Numbered from the stretch's first letter, positions 28,457 to 37,716 are shown. The stretch: 64,000 nucleotides of DNA from Clostridia bacterium (GCA_024404115.1 JAKSQM010000004.1:62001-126000), one strand, 5' to 3'. The notes: a model not told the origin generated them from the sequence alone. Program-made: numbers and translations.

Positions 28457-28561
28457 TTAAAAACCTCCTTAAAATCATTAAGAACTTTTTGACATTTTAG
28501 CATATTATTTTTAAAAAATCAATCTGACAAATTAAAAGTATTTTAACAAAAGACCATAATC

Positions 28562-28765
28562 GTGTTTTATACAATTTTTTTCAATTGTAGATTTTTGAGC
28601 CTGTGGGTGTTCCGTGTTCTGCTCAGTTACATATTGATTTCTGTTCTTCATTCTGACGCAGCTGCATACAGATGGTGCCTTAATGCCGACCAGTTCATAA
28701 GAATGATGGCAATGATGATTTTTTACCTCACTAACCATTGGCAGAAATATACAAAGGAAGATTAA
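28562..28765 (+). other. Possible gene remnant in a 373-bp gap
   Basis: The gap 28457-28829 holds no confident gene. A 67-codon reading frame with a GTG start has natural codon use from about 28603 onward and ends in a hydrophobic then polar stretch (IRMMAMMIFYLTNHWQKY). It lacks a ribosome site and starts abruptly, so it may be the 3' end of a lost membrane-protein gene or chance. A terminator for the leftward gene follows at 28764. Confidence 0.25.
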
Positions 28766-28803
28766 AAAATCCCAGTTCACTTCATTTTGTGAGCTGGGAT
28801 TTA
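28764..28803 (-). terminator. Terminator of the Gfo/Idh/MocA gene
   Basis: Long stem AAATCCCAG-TCAC with one mismatch (28767-28780 with 28790-28803), followed on the minus strand by TTTTTT. Confidence 0.85.
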
Positions 28804-28829
28804 TTTTGTAGAAAGAAATTTTATTTGAT

Positions 28830-29927
28830 TTAAATCTTCGGTATTTCAAGATTTATGCCGTTCTGCTCTGCTGACTGGCTGGCGATAATTCCGGGGAGGG
28901 ACATCTTAATCGCAAAATCAACATCAAGCACAGGCTTTTTATTTTCAAGAACGCAGTCAACAAAATCTGAGAACATACGGGAATCTCCGCCGCCATGACC
29001 GAATGCATTTGCGTTGCCGTATTCATCAAGATATGCTGTTGCAACGGGAATTTCAATTTCCTGTGCGAATGTTCCGGGGATGCTTGCAAGCTTTGCAAAG
29101 CTGTGGGCTTTGTCAACAATTTTTCGTCTGTCTGTTTCAATAGAGCCCTGTGTTCCGCAAAGGCGGTAATTGTGGTCGTAGCTTGTGTATGCACCGAAGC
29201 TTACAAGCAGTTTGATTATTGCACCTTTTTCTGTTTTAAAAATTGCAATTGCGGTGGAATTTTTCTTAGGAAAATACGGGTTATAAACTATATCCGCATT
29301 CATGCAGGATACGCTGACACAGCGGTCATCCATAATATAAAGAAGCGGACCCAATTCGTGTGTTGAATATTTTATTGCGTTGATATATGTGCGCCAATGA
29401 CCTGCGGGGTAATTATCGGGTGAAAACTCTTCGGGGTTTATAGCGTGAAGATACTCTGCTTCAGCGAATACAACATCGCCGAATTCTCCTCTTTCACGCA
29501 TTTTTTTCCACGTTTCAATAAATGCCCAGTAACAGCAGTTTTCTGCCGCCATATAGATTAAATCGGGATGCTCTGAAACGATTTTTCTTAATTCAGATGC
29601 TTCCTCAACGCTTGTGATAGATGGAATTTCACAAAGAACGTGCTTGCCTGCCTCAAATGCTTTTTTAACTATCGGCACATGATAAACAGCCTCGGTTGCA
29701 ACTATTACAGCGTCAATATCCATTTTGAGCATTTCGTCATAATCGTTCAGATACACCACATCATTCACATCAAATGATTCAAAATATTCTTTGCAGTGAG
29801 CAAGAACTTTTTCGTTGTGGTCGCAAGCCGCAACAATTTTGCATTTGGAATTGCCAAATCCGCAAGCCGCAACAGCAGCACCTCTGCCAGCTCCTACAAC
29901 ACCGCAGCGTAAAATTTTATTATCCAT
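28830..29927 (-). CDS. Gfo/Idh/MocA-family NAD(P)-dependent oxidoreductase
   Basis: A 365-residue cytoplasmic protein. The N-terminal Rossmann fold has GVVGAGRGA (residues 9-17) and VIVATEAVYH. The family motif EKP appears as CEIP (residues 98-101), a known kind of variation that may change catalysis. The C-terminal alpha/beta domain contains the expected substrate-facing segment, where ATHE-type residues appear as STHELG. Relatives oxidise or reduce sugars and inositols, or cleave GalNAc (GH109). It stands alone with its own promoter and terminator, between glycosidase genes, so a sugar substrate is likely. Confidence 0.88.
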   Translation of the reverse strand: MDNKILRCGVVGAGRGAAVAACGFGNSKCKIVAACDHNEKVLAHCKEYFESFDVNDVVYLNDYDEMLKMDIDAVIVATEAVYHVPIVKKAFEAGKHVLCEIPSITSVEEASELRKIVSEHPDLIYMAAENCCYWAFIETWKKMRERGEFGDVVFAEAEYLHAINPEEFSPDNYPAGHWRTYINAIKYSTHELGPLLYIMDDRCVSVSCMNADIVYNPYFPKKNSTAIAIFKTEKGAIIKLLVSFGAYTSYDHNYRLCGTQGSIETDRRKIVDKAHSFAKLASIPGTFAQEIEIPVATAYLDEYGNANAFGHGGGDSRMFSDFVDCVLENKKPVLDVDFAIKMSLPGIIASQSAEQNGINLEIPKI

Positions 29928-29972
29928 AATATACTCCTTTATGCTTTGATTTTGTTATATATCTTTGGATAA

Positions 29973-30001
29973 ATATTATCACAAAAAAATGCTTATATCA
30001 A
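29973..30001 (-). promoter_or_regulatory. Promoter of the Gfo/Idh/MocA gene
   Basis: Minus-strand TTGATA and TAATAT boxes, 17-bp spacer, TGTGA extended -10. Confidence 0.6.
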
Positions 30002-30039
30002 TAGTCTGCAAGAATGATAAATTAGTTATATTTCCATAC

Positions 30040-30066
30040 AAAAAGAGAGTGCAAATCTGCACCCTC
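30040..30066 (-). terminator. Terminator after the GH10 gene
   Basis: Short stem GAGGGTGCA/TGCACTCTC (one mismatch), followed by TTTTTG on the minus strand. Confidence 0.65.
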
Positions 30067-30073
30067 GTTAAGG

Positions 30074-31165
30074 TTAAAAATCGCACACTGCATAGAATGC
30101 GTTTTTCGGCATGCTCTCTCTGTCAAACAGAAGCTCATGTCTGTAATACTTCTCACCGTCAGCAGTTTTCTGCGGTCGATTATCGTTAATTCCCCAGAAA
30201 GTTACGCTTGAAATTTTATCTTTGTTTCGGCGAAGCACCTCAAACATCTGACTGAACTTCTTTGATTGAAGAAGCTCAATATTTCTCGGAAGCGTATCAA
30301 AAATATCATTCTTGTTTGCATCTATGCGCATATCACATTCGGTTATCTGAATATCTACGCCTATCTCATAAAGCTTATCAATAACTTTCTGAAGACGGCG
30401 GGGAGTTTCGTTGGTTTCCCATAAATTCCAATGGCTCTGAATGCCAACCGCATGAATGGGAACACCCTCGTTGACCCACTTTTCAACATATTTAAGCAAG
30501 TAATCCTGCTTTTTCTGCTTTTTAAGAACTGTGGTTTCGTTAACGCACAGCACCGCAGTGGGGTCTGCTTCGTGAGCGTATTCAAAGGCTTTTGTGATGT
30601 ATTCTTCACCGCAAATTGTCAAGAAGTCATTGTGCTTAAATGCACCGTCTTTTTTATCGTAGCCAAAAGGTTCGTTCACAACATCCCACACATGGATGAT
30701 GTCTTTATAGCGGGTTACAATAGTTGTTATGTAATCGTGCATTCTCTGGAGCAGAACATCTTTGCTGACAAGGTTTCCCTCGCTGTCTTTTGTCATCCAG
30801 CTTCCAAGGTATCCCCAGACAAGGCAATGACCACGAAGTTTAAGACCGTTTTCACGGCAGAAGTTGGCAATGGTATCAGCTTCGCTGAAATTCCATACAC
30901 CCTCAGCAGGATTAAGAACAGCCTGCTTAAACGCATTTTCGCCCGTCAAAGATGAATAATTTTTCAGCAGAAATGCAGAAATATCTTCTTTGTTGCAGTG
31001 CCATCCGCTAACAGCTGCTCCAATGTCAAAATAATCGGCATAGCAATCTTTGAAGCCTATGTAGTTTTCATCACCAAGCTTGTCAGAATAATCATAATCT
31101 GACAGCGGACTAAAGGTTAAAAAAGATAAAACTGCAAGCAAAAGGCTCAGGATTCTGGTAAGCAT
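30074..31165 (-). CDS. Secreted GH10 endo-beta-1,4-xylanase
   Basis: A 363-residue single-domain xylanase. Family 10 motifs: the acid/base Glu165 in WDVVNEP, the nucleophile Glu276 in QITECD, plus GHCLVWG near residue 112 and TGENAFK near 74, in the usual order and spacing. Residues 1-20 form a short hydrophobic export signal. No carbohydrate-binding or dockerin module is attached. It cuts internal xylan bonds outside the cell. It follows the GH29 gene by 33 nt with its own AAGGAG site and shares that transcript. A plant-fibre habitat fits. Confidence 0.93.
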   Translation of the reverse strand: MLTRILSLLLAVLSFLTFSPLSDYDYSDKLGDENYIGFKDCYADYFDIGAAVSGWHCNKEDISAFLLKNYSSLTGENAFKQAVLNPAEGVWNFSEADTIANFCRENGLKLRGHCLVWGYLGSWMTKDSEGNLVSKDVLLQRMHDYITTIVTRYKDIIHVWDVVNEPFGYDKKDGAFKHNDFLTICGEEYITKAFEYAHEADPTAVLCVNETTVLKKQKKQDYLLKYVEKWVNEGVPIHAVGIQSHWNLWETNETPRRLQKVIDKLYEIGVDIQITECDMRIDANKNDIFDTLPRNIELLQSKKFSQMFEVLRRNKDKISSVTFWGINDNRPQKTADGEKYYRHELLFDRESMPKNAFYAVCDF

Positions 31166-31198
31166 AAAAGATCTCCTTATAATATATGTTTCGTGCTG

Positions 31199-32482
31199 TT
31201 AAAGAATTTTTTCTCCGCCGTGAAGCTGAGGATAGCGGGACGCATAAATGTACTGCGGTTTGTCTTTAAATTCAAGCTTGAAAACTGCAACGCCTGCGTG
31301 CTTGTCGGGGCAATCCTTTGGCAGATTTTTAATAATCAATCTGTGCTCAAGAGCTTCAAATTCAAGCTCTTCACCTGTTGCAAGAAGAGTTATCTTTTCG
31401 GGTGGAACAACATATCCGCCAACACCGATTTCAGGCTCTCCGCACCAGATTCTGTTCCACAGATAAATATTGTTGCCGTTCTGTGTTTCGTATGTTACAC
31501 CGTTGCCGCCGATTCTGCCCTCAACTCTCGGCAAGCTATATACAGATTCACCGTTTTCTGAAAGCCATGCGCCAACTTTTGTGAGAGGTTCGACGACTTC
31601 TTCGGGAATGCTTCCGTCGGGCTTCGGGCCAATGTTAAGAAGCAGGTTGCCGCCGCACTCAACGCAGGTGTTGAGCATTGTGAGTATTCTTGATGGAGTG
31701 TAGCTGTAGCTTGCGGCATATTCAGAGTTAACATAACCCCAGCTGATGCCGTTAAATGTCATGCAGGCTTCCCAATCACGCTCCATAGGTGTGATGTGTG
31801 CTTCGGGTGTGCCGTAGTCCTCGTCAAGGCAGCTGCGGTTGTTGATGATGATTTCGGGCTGAAGCTTTCTTATCATCTGATTTCTTCTCAGCGAATCCCA
31901 GCCCGCTGCTGAACATAAAGGATTACTGCCATCATACCACAGAATGTCAATCTTTCCGTAGTTGGTCATCAGCTCACGGTTAAGCTCATAGGTGTATTCA
32001 ATAAAGCGGTCATAGGCAGCCTTTTCTGACATACAATCAAATGCGTCGGGGTTGTGCCAATCCATAAGTGAATTGTAAAGACCGATTCTCATGCCGTGCT
32101 TTCTGCAAGCATCAGTGAATTCCTTTACAATATCAACTTTCGGGCCGTAATTCACTGAATTAAAAGGGTTTACCTTTGAATCCCACAGGCTGAATCCGTC
32201 GTGATGCCTTGTTGTAAGTACAATATATTTCATGCCAGATGCTTTAGCAAGCTTAACCCATTCCTCAGCCATTCCTTTTTTATAAGGAAAATCATCTGCA
32301 AGCTTTGCGTATTCTTCGGGCGGAATGTTTTCGTCAACCTGTGCCCATTCGTTTCTGCCTATCATTGCATAAAGTCCGTAATGCACAAACATACCGAATT
32401 TGGCTTCTCTCCACCATTTCATACGCTCATCTCTTGTAGAGGCTGTCCATCTTTCGTATTCGGGTTTTGTCATTATTTTCAT
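31199..32482 (-). CDS. GH29-family alpha-L-fucosidase
   Basis: About 427 residues. GH29 signatures: KFGMFVHYGLY (residues 28-38), LTTRHHDGFSLWD (about 89-101), and LWYDG with the nucleophile Asp184. The C-terminal part (about 330-427) is beta-rich as in other fucosidases. No signal peptide, so it acts on imported fucosylated oligosaccharides. The ATG at 32480-32482 is chosen because ACAGGAGGT lies 6 nt upstream; a longer frame with a start 14 codons earlier lacks a site. First gene of an operon with GH10. Confidence 0.9.
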   Translation of the reverse strand: MKIMTKPEYERWTASTRDERMKWWREAKFGMFVHYGLYAMIGRNEWAQVDENIPPEEYAKLADDFPYKKGMAEEWVKLAKASGMKYIVLTTRHHDGFSLWDSKVNPFNSVNYGPKVDIVKEFTDACRKHGMRIGLYNSLMDWHNPDAFDCMSEKAAYDRFIEYTYELNRELMTNYGKIDILWYDGSNPLCSAAGWDSLRRNQMIRKLQPEIIINNRSCLDEDYGTPEAHITPMERDWEACMTFNGISWGYVNSEYAASYSYTPSRILTMLNTCVECGGNLLLNIGPKPDGSIPEEVVEPLTKVGAWLSENGESVYSLPRVEGRIGGNGVTYETQNGNNIYLWNRIWCGEPEIGVGGYVVPPEKITLLATGEELEFEALEHRLIIKNLPKDCPDKHAGVAVFKLEFKDKPQYIYASRYPQLHGGEKIL

Positions 32483-32545
32483 AAAAATACCTCCTGTAAG
32501 TATGACTATGTATTCAAGCTTCAATCAATTTTCTGATTCCACATT

Positions 32546-32573
32546 ATTATATCATATAATGTAAGCTTTTCAA
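32546..32573 (-). promoter_or_regulatory. Promoter of the GH29-GH10 operon
   Basis: Minus-strand TTGAAA and TATAAT boxes, 16-bp spacer, ATGA extended -10. It is back to back with the rightward promoter at 32613. Confidence 0.65.
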
Positions 32574-32612
32574 GCACAGATAAATTAAAATCAAAAGCAG
32601 ATAAATATATGT

Positions 32613-32640
32613 TTGTTTTTCTGTTTTCGTATGATATAAT
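32613..32640 (+). promoter_or_regulatory. Promoter of the rightward reductive operon
   Basis: A strong TATAAT with TGA before it (extended -10) and a weak TTGTTT -35, 16 bp apart. An ATG with GGAGGT follows at 32677. Confidence 0.55.
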
Positions 32641-32676
32641 TCGATTATCACAGAAAAGCACAGCTTTGGAGGTAAT

Positions 32677-33165
32677 ATGAGTAAATCTGACACTATACAT
32701 ATTGCATACGGATTTCATGTGAATCTTTATCATTCTTACAGAGGCGACAGCAATGACGGGCTGGGCTTCGGCTCTGACATCCGCATAATCAGAAAGATTA
32801 TTGATGTGCTGAATGAGCTGAACGAAAAGGGCATCCCTGTTAAGGGAACATGGGACACAGAAAATTTCTTTTCTCTTGAAAAAATTCTGCCCGAATATGC
32901 GCCCGATATTATCAGCGGAATCCGTCAGCGTGTGGAAAAATATGGCGACGAAAATATAATTATGGGCTACAACAACGGCGCACTCAGTGCAATGAATGAT
33001 GATGAATTTATCTCGTCAATTGAGCTTGCTGTTTCAAACAAAGGCGGCAGCGGACTTAAAGATATTTTTGGCACTTATGAGCCGATTGTTCGCCCGCAGG
33101 AGGTTATGTTTACCCCGTCGCAGGTGAGCCTTTATAATAAATGCGCTCTCTACAGCTGTGTGTAA
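32677..33165 (+). pseudogene. Remnant, 5' piece: N-terminal part of a glycosidase/deacetylase-like barrel
   Basis: The first 150 residues read as the N-terminus of a large GH57/GH38- or deacetylase-like enzyme (HVNLYHSYRGD, VKGTWDTENFFS, then IVRPQEVMFTPSQ). The frame ends abruptly at a TAA just after YNKCALYSCV, in the middle of what should be the catalytic domain. Start and ribosome site (TTGGAGGTAAT) are intact. The following piece begins in another frame 8 bp before this stop, so an internal deletion plus frame loss is likely. Confidence 0.6.
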
Positions 33166-33934
33166 GGATGTTGACCGATGCGGTGCGCAGGACCATGACT
33201 GGTCGGCAAATATCGGCGAATGTCTTGCACTTTTCACAACTCATCCTGCTGGAAACGGCAACAATCGCTTTGGCTCTTCACCGGGGTATTGGATAGGCAA
33301 CGGTCGCCGTCCCATGAGCGTTCAGAATGAAAATGTGAATGTTACAATTTATAAAATTCCCAAAAAAATTCGCCTTGCAGAAACGGCAGTTTCAAAAATC
33401 ACACACGCATATATGCCAAAAGATTTTTATGATGAATTTGAGCTGCAGGGGAACAAAGTTTTTGCAAGAAAAGATGGAATTTTTGTTGCAATGATTTCAA
33501 ACGGTGAGCTTAATTTTAAGCCATACGACAGAGAATCTTTGAACGGACTTTTCCGAAATCTTAAAGCGGAGCTTCCCGAAGAATATATTCCTCACAGTGA
33601 ATTTGATTTATGTCGTGAGGGCGGTGAATATCACGCATACATCACCGAGCTTTCAAGTGAAGATAAAGAAAGCTTTGAAGAATTTAAAAACCGCATTGCA
33701 AAAAACAGCGTGGATTTTAAAGCTGATTCAGTTGAATATTCAACATATTTTGGCAAAATTTTTGCTTCATACAGCGGCGATTTTTCTATAAATAATTCGC
33801 CTGCTCAAAAAGAATTTGACAGATATGATTCTATTTTCTGCCACGCAAAGCGAAAGAGTGATTCAATCTCTGTCAACAGCGGAGAACATACCCTTGAGCT
33901 TAAATTAAGCACAGCAGAAAGAACAGCGAGATAA
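33158..33934 (+). pseudogene. Remnant, 3' piece: C-terminal part of a polysaccharide-degrading protein
   Basis: Frame +2 relative to the upstream piece. The first credible residues are DWSANIGECLALFTTHPAG; then GYWIGNGRRPMSVQ and NVNVTIYKIPKK, followed by ITHAYMPKDFYDEF. These recall the C-terminal beta-rich region of large heparinase-like or related glycan-active proteins. There is no ribosome site at its start. I cannot tell whether both pieces come from one long gene with an internal deletion or from two genes joined by a deletion. Expression of a functional protein is unlikely. Confidence 0.5.
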
Positions 33935-33955
33935 AATATTTTTGGAGTGATAACA

Positions 33956-35173
33956 GTGCTTCTTAATGAAAAAACAAAAATTTATGGCAGGGAAGTCAAC
34001 AACCGAGTTGTGCTTCACCCAATGGAGGGCTGCGACGGAAACGCAGACGGAAGTATCGGTGAGCTTACCCGCCGCAGATACCTTCGCTTTGCTGAAAGCG
34101 GAGCAGGAATAATCTGGCTTGAAGCAACGGCGGTTTCTTCAGAATGCCGTGCCAATCCCCGCCAGCTTTACATAAACGAAAATAATAAAGACAGCTTTAA
34201 AAATCTTGTTGCAGAAATAAAACAGCACGCTTTAGAAACAGTTGGCTTTGAGCCGATTATCATAATGCAGGCTACAAACAGCGGCAGGTGGAGCAAGCCA
34301 AACGGCACACCCGAACCGCTTATTGCATACCATAATCCTTTGTGGGAAAAGGGCAAAGAAAACCTGCCTTACACAGTTGTAACCGACGAATACTGCAACG
34401 GTGTTGTTGAAAAATATGCGGCAGCCGCACGCCTTGCCTCTTATGCTGGCTTTGACGGAATTGATGTTAAATGCTGCCACGGATATTTGATGAACGAGCT
34501 TCTCAGTGCATTTGAAAGAGAGGGGAAATATGGCGGAAGCTTTGAAAACAGAACAAGGCTTTATTTTGATTGCCTTAATGCTGTTTTTGAGAATAAAAGC
34601 GACAGCCTTTTTGTAACAACCCGCCTTAATGCCTGCGATTGCTTTGATTACCCTTACGGATTTGGCGTTGACGAAAACAACAATATAGATTTGACCGAAA
34701 CAAAAAAGATTATTGCTTCCCTTGAAAAAATGGGCGTGGAGCTTATCAATCTTACTCTTGGCAATCCGTATCTTATTCCTCACATCAACAGACCGTATGC
34801 CAATGCACCTGAAGCTGGTGAGGTTGGCGAAAAAAGAATATACGATATTACAAAAGAGCTTCAGCAGGCTTTCCCGAATGTTAAACTGATTATGTCGGGG
34901 CTTTCGTTCCTCGGTGCAGAGGTTATTGATTATGCAGAGAAAGCTCTTGAGGATTCAGCGGCATTCTTTGCAGGCTTTGGAAGAATGTCTTTTTGTTATC
35001 CGTCATTTTATTCAGATTTTCTTAAAAACGGTGAGCTTAATAAATCAAAGTGTTGCCTTGCCTGCGGTAAATGCACAGAGCTTATGCGCCACGGCTGTGT
35101 GGCAGGCTGCCCCATAAGAGACAGCGAAGTGTATATGCCTCTTTATAAAAAATATGTGCTTAACAGGGAGTGA
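33956..35173 (+). CDS. Old-Yellow-Enzyme-family Fe-S flavin ene-reductase
   Basis: About 405 residues. An FMN-binding TIM barrel of the NADH:flavin oxidoreductase family (VVLHPMEGCDG near the N-terminus; GFDGIDVKCCHGYLMNELLS is the HxGYLLxQFLS-type motif). The C-terminus carries a 4Fe-4S motif, CCLACGKC with a further C about 10-14 residues on, as in 2,4-dienoyl-CoA reductase and BaiCD-type enzymes, but the extra FAD/NAD domains of those enzymes are missing. It probably takes electrons from a partner and reduces an activated C=C bond. GTG at 33956 fits GGAG at 33944-33947. First intact gene of a three-enzyme set. Confidence 0.88.
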   Translation: MLLNEKTKIYGREVNNRVVLHPMEGCDGNADGSIGELTRRRYLRFAESGAGIIWLEATAVSSECRANPRQLYINENNKDSFKNLVAEIKQHALETVGFEPIIIMQATNSGRWSKPNGTPEPLIAYHNPLWEKGKENLPYTVVTDEYCNGVVEKYAAAARLASYAGFDGIDVKCCHGYLMNELLSAFEREGKYGGSFENRTRLYFDCLNAVFENKSDSLFVTTRLNACDCFDYPYGFGVDENNNIDLTETKKIIASLEKMGVELINLTLGNPYLIPHINRPYANAPEAGEVGEKRIYDITKELQQAFPNVKLIMSGLSFLGAEVIDYAEKALEDSAAFFAGFGRMSFCYPSFYSDFLKNGELNKSKCCLACGKCTELMRHGCVAGCPIRDSEVYMPLYKKYVLNRE

Positions 35174-35177
35174 TAAT

Positions 35178-35906
35178 ATGTTTGCAGTTGTAACAGGAGG
35201 AAACAGAGGAATCGGTCTTGCAATTGTTAAAAGGCTTGTGGCAAGCGGATATAAATGCCTTGTTGCTGCAAGAAGTGAAACCGATGAAATAAAATCACTT
35301 GCACAGGAGGGAAAAGCAGAATTTCTTTCTTGTGATATTTCTGATAAAACTTCAAGAGAAACGCTTAAAAAAAGACTTAAACAGGAAGAGAAAATTGACT
35401 TGCTGGTAAACTGCGCAGGTGTTGCACCAAAAATTCGTAAAGATATGCTTGAAATCAGCGAAGAGGATTTTGATTATGTTCTTAATATAAATCAAAAAGG
35501 AACATTTTTTGTTTCACAGATTGCGGCAAATATTATGAAAAATCAGCATAGCGGACGCATTGTTTTTATTAGCTCTCTTTCGTCATACACCGCATCTGTT
35601 GAAAGAGCAGAATACTGCATTTCAAAGGCTTCTATTTCAATGTTTACAAAGCTTTTTGCCGCAAGGCTTGCAGAGTATGGCATCAGCGTGTTTGAGGTTT
35701 CACCTGGAATTATTGAAACAGATATGACAAAATGCGTTAAAGGCAAATATGACGCATTGATTGACGGCGGACTTACACCGATAAAAAGAATGGGTCAGCC
35801 TGATGATGTTGCCACAGCTGTTGAAGCGGCGGCAAGCGGAAAACTTGATTTCTGCACAGGCACAGTGATAAATGCTGACGGAGGCTTCAGCGTAAGAAGA
35901 TTATGA
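35178..35906 (+). CDS. Short-chain dehydrogenase/reductase (FabG-like)
   Basis: A 242-residue classical SDR. The cofactor motif TGGNRGIG lies at residues 7-14, the NAG motif appears as NCAGVAP, and the catalytic Ser-Tyr-Lys set as ISSLSS with YCISK. It oxidises or reduces a hydroxyl/keto group with NAD(P). The ATG at 35178 is chosen because GGGAGTGAT directly precedes it; an upstream in-frame ATG overlaps the previous gene. Start 4 nt after the ene-reductase stop; its own stop overlaps the next gene by 4 nt, so all three are translated together. Confidence 0.92.
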   Translation: MFAVVTGGNRGIGLAIVKRLVASGYKCLVAARSETDEIKSLAQEGKAEFLSCDISDKTSRETLKKRLKQEEKIDLLVNCAGVAPKIRKDMLEISEEDFDYVLNINQKGTFFVSQIAANIMKNQHSGRIVFISSLSSYTASVERAEYCISKASISMFTKLFAARLAEYGISVFEVSPGIIETDMTKCVKGKYDALIDGGLTPIKRMGQPDDVATAVEAAASGKLDFCTGTVINADGGFSVRRL

Positions 35907-37681
35907 GAAATTTTTATGATGTTATAGTTGTGGGCAGTGGTGCGGCAGGATTCAGCACCGCCGACTGGCTTCACAGCTTTGGAATTAAAAACATCTGCAT
36001 AGTTACAGAGGGTATAAACTGCGGAACATCAAGAAACACAGGCAGTGATAAGCAGACCTATTATAAGCTTGATATGTGCAGTGATGCAGGGGACAGTGTG
36101 CTTAAAATGGCGCAGGATATTTGCGCGGGCGGCGGCATGAACGGCAGCGATGCTTTTATTGAAGCGGCTAACAGCGCACGGTGCTTTATGCGCCTTGCAG
36201 AGCTTGGTGTGCCGTTCCCTACAGATAGATTCGGGCGGTTTGCAGGCTATCGAACTGACCACGATAACACCTGCCGTGCCACATCAGCAGGGCCTCTTAC
36301 ATCAAAATATATGACCGAAAAACTGCAAAAAAAGGTAGAAAAAAACGGCACCCCGATTCTTGACGGGTACCGTGTAATAAAGCTGATTGTGAAAAACAAC
36401 AAATGCTTTGGTGTGATCTGCTGCACAGCAAACGGATTTGAATTTATTTATTCAAAGGCGGTCATTCTTTGCACAGGCGCTCCTGCTAAAATATACAGCC
36501 ATTCTGTGTATCCCGAAAGTCAGGCTGGTGCAACAGGACTTGCCATTGAAGCAGGTGTGGAGCTTTCAAATTTTCAGGAATGGCAGTATGGTATCGCTTC
36601 TGTAAAATTCCGCTGGAATCTTTCTGGCAGTTATCAGCAGGTAATTCCAAGATATTTTTCTGTTGATACTGACGGCACAGAAACAGAGTTCCTCGCTTCA
36701 AATGATAATCTCAGCGATATTTATTCAAATGTATTTCTCAAAGGCTATCAATGGCCGTTTGATTCTAAAAAAATCGACGGCTCGTCTAAAATAGATCTTC
36801 TTGTTTTTAAAGAGCTTGAAAAAGGCAAAAGAGTTTTTCTTGATTACACAAAAAATCCTGAGGGCTTTCAGTTTAAAAATCTTTCGGATGAAGCAAAAGA
36901 ATATCTTCTTGAAACCGAATGTCTTGCAGATACTCCCATAGAAAGGCTTATGAAGCTCAACCCGAAAGCGGTGAAGCTTTATAAAGATAACGGCATTGAC
37001 CTGACGGCGGAGCCGCTTGAAATCAGAATTGCGGCACAGCATAACAACGGAGGAATAAGAACTGACCTCAACTCTGAAACAACGGTGAAAAATCTTTTTG
37101 CCGCAGGAGAAGCGGCAGGAAAATTCGGTGTGTATCGCCCTGGCGGCAGTGCACTTAATGACACACAGGTTGGCGGTCTGCGTGCAGCAGAATATCTTTC
37201 AAGAATAATTGAAAGTATTGACGCTGAAACACCCGACGTTGAAGTGCCAAAACTTCCAAAAATTTCAGAGAATCCGACACTTAAAAAATATGAATCTGAG
37301 CTTTCACTTAAAATGTCTATCTGCGCAGGGATATTCAGAGATTGTGATGCAGTTAAGAATCTGCTCACTGAGCTTGAAAAAATTAACCGCAATTTTTATG
37401 ATTTGATAACTGTCAAAGACCACTTGCAGACAGGCGAATTTTACAGCTTCAAGCTGACCCTTTCAAGTATGATTTCACTTTGCAGAACGGAGTTTGACTC
37501 AATCACAAAAATCGGCTCCCGTGGTGGATGTATATGCACAAAAGACGGCGTGCGCCTGCCCGAAAATGTGGAATACAGAAAATATATCACCGTAACAGAT
37601 TCTGACACCGTGCGATATGAGCCAGTGGATGAAATCCCCAACGAAAAGCCTGTTTTTGAAAAACTGCTTAAAAATATTTAA
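35903..37681 (+). CDS. FAD-dependent fumarate-reductase-like flavoprotein
   Basis: A 592-residue protein of the succinate dehydrogenase/fumarate reductase flavoprotein group. The FAD motif VVGSGAAGFS lies at residues 9-18, and the C-terminal FAD site at YRPGGSALNDTQVGG (about 410). A cap region lies between. The C-terminal helical domain (about 450-592) is as in L-aspartate oxidase or adenylylsulfate reductase alpha. No signal peptide or flavin-attachment His is obvious, so it is a soluble cytoplasmic reductase or dehydrogenase. It overlaps the SDR gene by 4 nt (ATGA). With the ene-reductase and SDR it forms an apparent reductive pathway for an unsaturated or cyclic compound. Confidence 0.85.
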   Translation: MRNFYDVIVVGSGAAGFSTADWLHSFGIKNICIVTEGINCGTSRNTGSDKQTYYKLDMCSDAGDSVLKMAQDICAGGGMNGSDAFIEAANSARCFMRLAELGVPFPTDRFGRFAGYRTDHDNTCRATSAGPLTSKYMTEKLQKKVEKNGTPILDGYRVIKLIVKNNKCFGVICCTANGFEFIYSKAVILCTGAPAKIYSHSVYPESQAGATGLAIEAGVELSNFQEWQYGIASVKFRWNLSGSYQQVIPRYFSVDTDGTETEFLASNDNLSDIYSNVFLKGYQWPFDSKKIDGSSKIDLLVFKELEKGKRVFLDYTKNPEGFQFKNLSDEAKEYLLETECLADTPIERLMKLNPKAVKLYKDNGIDLTAEPLEIRIAAQHNNGGIRTDLNSETTVKNLFAAGEAAGKFGVYRPGGSALNDTQVGGLRAAEYLSRIIESIDAETPDVEVPKLPKISENPTLKKYESELSLKMSICAGIFRDCDAVKNLLTELEKINRNFYDLITVKDHLQTGEFYSFKLTLSSMISLCRTEFDSITKIGSRGGCICTKDGVRLPENVEYRKYITVTDSDTVRYEPVDEIPNEKPVFEKLLKNI

Positions 37682-37716
37682 AAATCCCCCCGCATCATAA
37701 TTTCAGATGCAGGGGG
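37681..37716 (-). terminator. Terminator between convergent genes
   Basis: Stem CCCCC-GCATC/GATGC-GGGGG (37686-37696 with 37706-37716), followed on the minus strand by ATTTTTAA. It mainly serves the leftward TIR gene and may also end the rightward operon. Confidence 0.7.

Noticed and set aside
28532-28849. 105-codon leftward reading frame in the gap after the clan-A glycosidase
   Set aside because: It runs across the terminator stem at 28767-28803, has no ribosome site and shows no domain.
32677-33934. Programmed frameshift joining the two pieces
   Set aside because: No slippery heptamer or downstream structure is visible at 33150-33170, and the protein jumps from mid-domain to a distant region, which a frameshift cannot explain.
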